Assembly: GCF_009846755.1 (NCBI RefSeq)
Contig: NZ_AQOR01000002.1
Location: forward strand, 1 to 64,000
Reading direction: 5' to 3'
Length of the DNA: 64,000 nt
Source: Alcanivorax sp. S71-1-4
Lineage (GTDB): Bacteria; Pseudomonadota; Gammaproteobacteria; Pseudomonadales; Alcanivoracaceae
Positions 62,602-64,000 of the stretch are shown here, in pieces. The translations under genes and the position numbers were made by a program. Every line of letters starts with the position of its first letter. Positions within the stretch are counted from its first letter, which is position 1. The notes beneath the pieces were generated by a model. It ran no database searches. It was not told the DNA's origin and saw only the letters and a program-made list of their open reading frames with translations.

Positions 62602-63204
62602 ATGGCGAAGATTCTTGTTCTCTACTACAGCACCTGGGGCCATGTGGAAACGATGGCCGCCGCCATCGCAGAAGGCGCGCGCGGCGTGGACGGCACCGAG
62701 GTCACCATCAAGCGGGTACCGGAAACCATGCCCGAGAGCGTGGCGCAGCAAATCAGCGCCAAGACGGACCAGCAGGCCCCCATCGCGGACCCGAATGAAC
62801 TGGGCGACTACGACGCCATCATCTTCGGCACCCCGACCCGCTTCGGCAACATGGCCGGCCAGATGCGCAACTTCCTGGATCAGACCGGCGGGCTATGGGC
62901 GAAAGGCAAGCTGATCGGCAAGGTCGGCAGCGTGTTCGCCTCCACCGGCACCCAGCACGGTGGCCAGGAAACCACCATCACTTCTTTCCACACCACCCTG
63001 TTTCACCATGGCATGGTCGTGGTGGGCGTGCCTTATGCGATCCCCGAACTGACCAACATGAAGGAAATCACCGGTGGCAGCCCCTATGGCGCCACGACGC
63101 TGGCCGACGGCGACGGCAGCCGCCAGCCGAGCGAGAACGAACTGGCGATTGCCCGCTACCAGGGCAAACACGTCGCTGAAATCACCGCAAAACTGGCGAA
63201 GTAA
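62602..63204 (+). CDS. wrbA: NAD(P)H:quinone oxidoreductase WrbA
   Basis: A 200-aa flavodoxin-like protein. [16 protein letters not shown] binds the FMN phosphate, [21 protein letters not shown] (in part) the flavin ring, and [12 protein letters not shown] is the WrbA signature. It reduces quinones by two electrons with NAD(P)H, preventing redox cycling. GAAGGAG lies upstream of the ATG at 62602. It converges on a TetR gene. Confidence 0.96.
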   Translation: MAKILVLYYSTWGHVETMAAAIAEGARGVDGTEVTIKRVPETMPESVAQQISAKTDQQAPIADPNELGDYDAIIFGTPTRFGNMAGQMRNFLDQTGGLWAKGKLIGKVGSVFASTGTQHGGQETTITSFHTTLFHHGMVVVGVPYAIPELTNMKEITGGSPYGATTLADGDGSRQPSENELAIARYQGKHVAEITAKLAK

Positions 63205-63232
63205 CCTGTTGCTGACCGGCGTGCCGCGCCGG

Positions 63233-63853
63233 TCAGCCTTGCCCTGCCAGGTCGCGCAGGCTGCCCTCCACCATATACGCCACCATGTCGCCCAGGCCAT
63301 CCACCAGTTGATCGAAGCTGATCACCGGGTTGGGTTCAGCCAGATGGCGAATGATGGTGAAGATGCCCCCGTTGATGATGATGTAGGACTTGGTTGGCAG
63401 GTCCGGCAGTTTCAGCAGGTGCGGATGGTGCATCACGTATTGCACCACCAGCTCCATCAACATCTTGTTGATCGGCTCAAGATTGTCCCGGTGCGCCATA
63501 TGCACGGTGTAGCTGACGTAGCTCAGGTAACGGCTGTCATCGCGCAGCAGCCAGGCGCGGAATTCGCGCAGCAGGGTGATCACCGCATCGCGGATCTCCA
63601 TGTTGACCAGTTTCGGCGTCAGCGGGCGGATGATGGCGACGATGTCCCGCACCGCATGCTGGTACATGGCGTCAAACACCGCTTCCTTGTTGGCGAAATA
63701 CTCGTACAGAGACCCCACGCTGATGCCGGCAATCTCGGCGATATGCCGCGTGGTGGTGCCTTCCATCCCGTGCCGGGAGAGCGAAATGAAGCCGGCCTCG
63801 ACAATGGCATTCACGGTCTCCCTGGCGCGGCGTTGCTGCGGTTTTCTGGGCAT
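63233..63853 (-). CDS. TetR/AcrR family regulator
   Basis: A 206-aa regulator. The HTH (about 15-60) is IAEIAGISVGSLYEYFANKEAVFDAMY (in part). The C-terminal ligand domain has no assigned family. It is oriented toward an unseen gene beyond the right end; the region 63854-64000 holds a divergent promoter, with the inverted repeat TTCGGATTCAATTCGGATAG-like sequence (about 63880-63899) as a possible operator. Confidence 0.9.
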   Translation of the reverse strand: MPRKPQQRRARETVNAIVEAGFISLSRHGMEGTTTRHIAEIAGISVGSLYEYFANKEAVFDAMYQHAVRDIVAIIRPLTPKLVNMEIRDAVITLLREFRAWLLRDDSRYLSYVSYTVHMAHRDNLEPINKMLMELVVQYVMHHPHLLKLPDLPTKSYIIINGGIFTIIRHLAEPNPVISFDQLVDGLGDMVAYMVEGSLRDLAGQG

Positions 63854-64000
63854 AGGCGTAACCGTCTTGTGATGGGGCGCTATCCGAATTGAATCCGAAC
63901 AATTGGTCGGAATATCGTGACATCGATCAATGGCACGGTCAATCTGACATCATCGTGCCGCCTGTTGCACACCGAGCAAGCGAGGCAGCATGTTCAACAA

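Overview
The window is a GC-rich (by eye a little over 60%) chromosomal segment of a gammaproteobacterium. The gene families fit a marine or hydrocarbon-associated lineage such as Alcanivoracaceae: Rep helicase, ComM, GlyGly-CTERM surface proteins, acyl-CoA dehydrogenase and crotonases, a BASS symporter, a flavin monooxygenase and a NavBac-type channel. The genus is a guess from gene content; no rRNA or marker set is present. I see no prophage, transposase, CRISPR array or plasmid functions. Mobile-type DNA is limited to palindromic repeats and two copies of a small transposase-less element.

Layout. 1-6.1 kb: end of comM, a membrane methyltransferase, an acyl-CoA dehydrogenase/SDR pair and rep. 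6.1-11.3 kb: repeat-rich spacer, a small lipoprotein and cytochrome c, a CHASE2 histidine kinase with its response regulator, and an SMR exporter. 11.3-17.4 kb: tRNA-Arg(CCG) with a duplicated downstream region, a VOC protein, pyruvate kinase and a large secreted penicillin-acylase-like lipoprotein. 17.5-24.7 kb: a compact leftward operon of four envelope genes (99-aa secreted four-Cys protein, 1046-aa lipoprotein, TonB-dependent receptor, di-haem MauG-type peroxidase) behind a very good Fur-box match. I consider this the best candidate for an undescribed system. 24.8-31.3 kb: PQQ-type sugar dehydrogenase, a tandem pair of GlyGly-CTERM repeat proteins (the first frameshifted) and a TPR/OGT-like glycosyltransferase.

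31.6-43.4 kb: MltF, a CecR-like TetR regulator with an HlyD/ATPase/permease exporter, an SDR, an NTP/NDP antiporter-like carrier, a Tat-exported aldo/keto reductase, a bacterial voltage-gated sodium channel, an exported glutathione peroxidase and a GNAT. 43.4-49.3 kb: five overlapping or nearly touching leftward genes (FMO, BASS symporter, epimerase, SDR, TauE-like permease) divergent from an AraC regulator, reminiscent of the mycobacterial virS-mymA locus. 49.3-54.4 kb: metY, a second copy of the small element, further regulators, a DUF962 protein, a crotonase and a CBS-domain protein.

54.5-59.2 kb is an oxidative-stress block: peroxiredoxin-glutaredoxin fusion, Dps, catalase and, after tRNA-Ser(CGA) and mscL, thiol peroxidase. 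OxyR-type operators precede the fusion gene and the catalase. 59.3-64 kb: a second crotonase, two related XRE-type regulators with matching upstream operators, a hypothetical protein, a haemolysin III family protein, WrbA and a TetR regulator.
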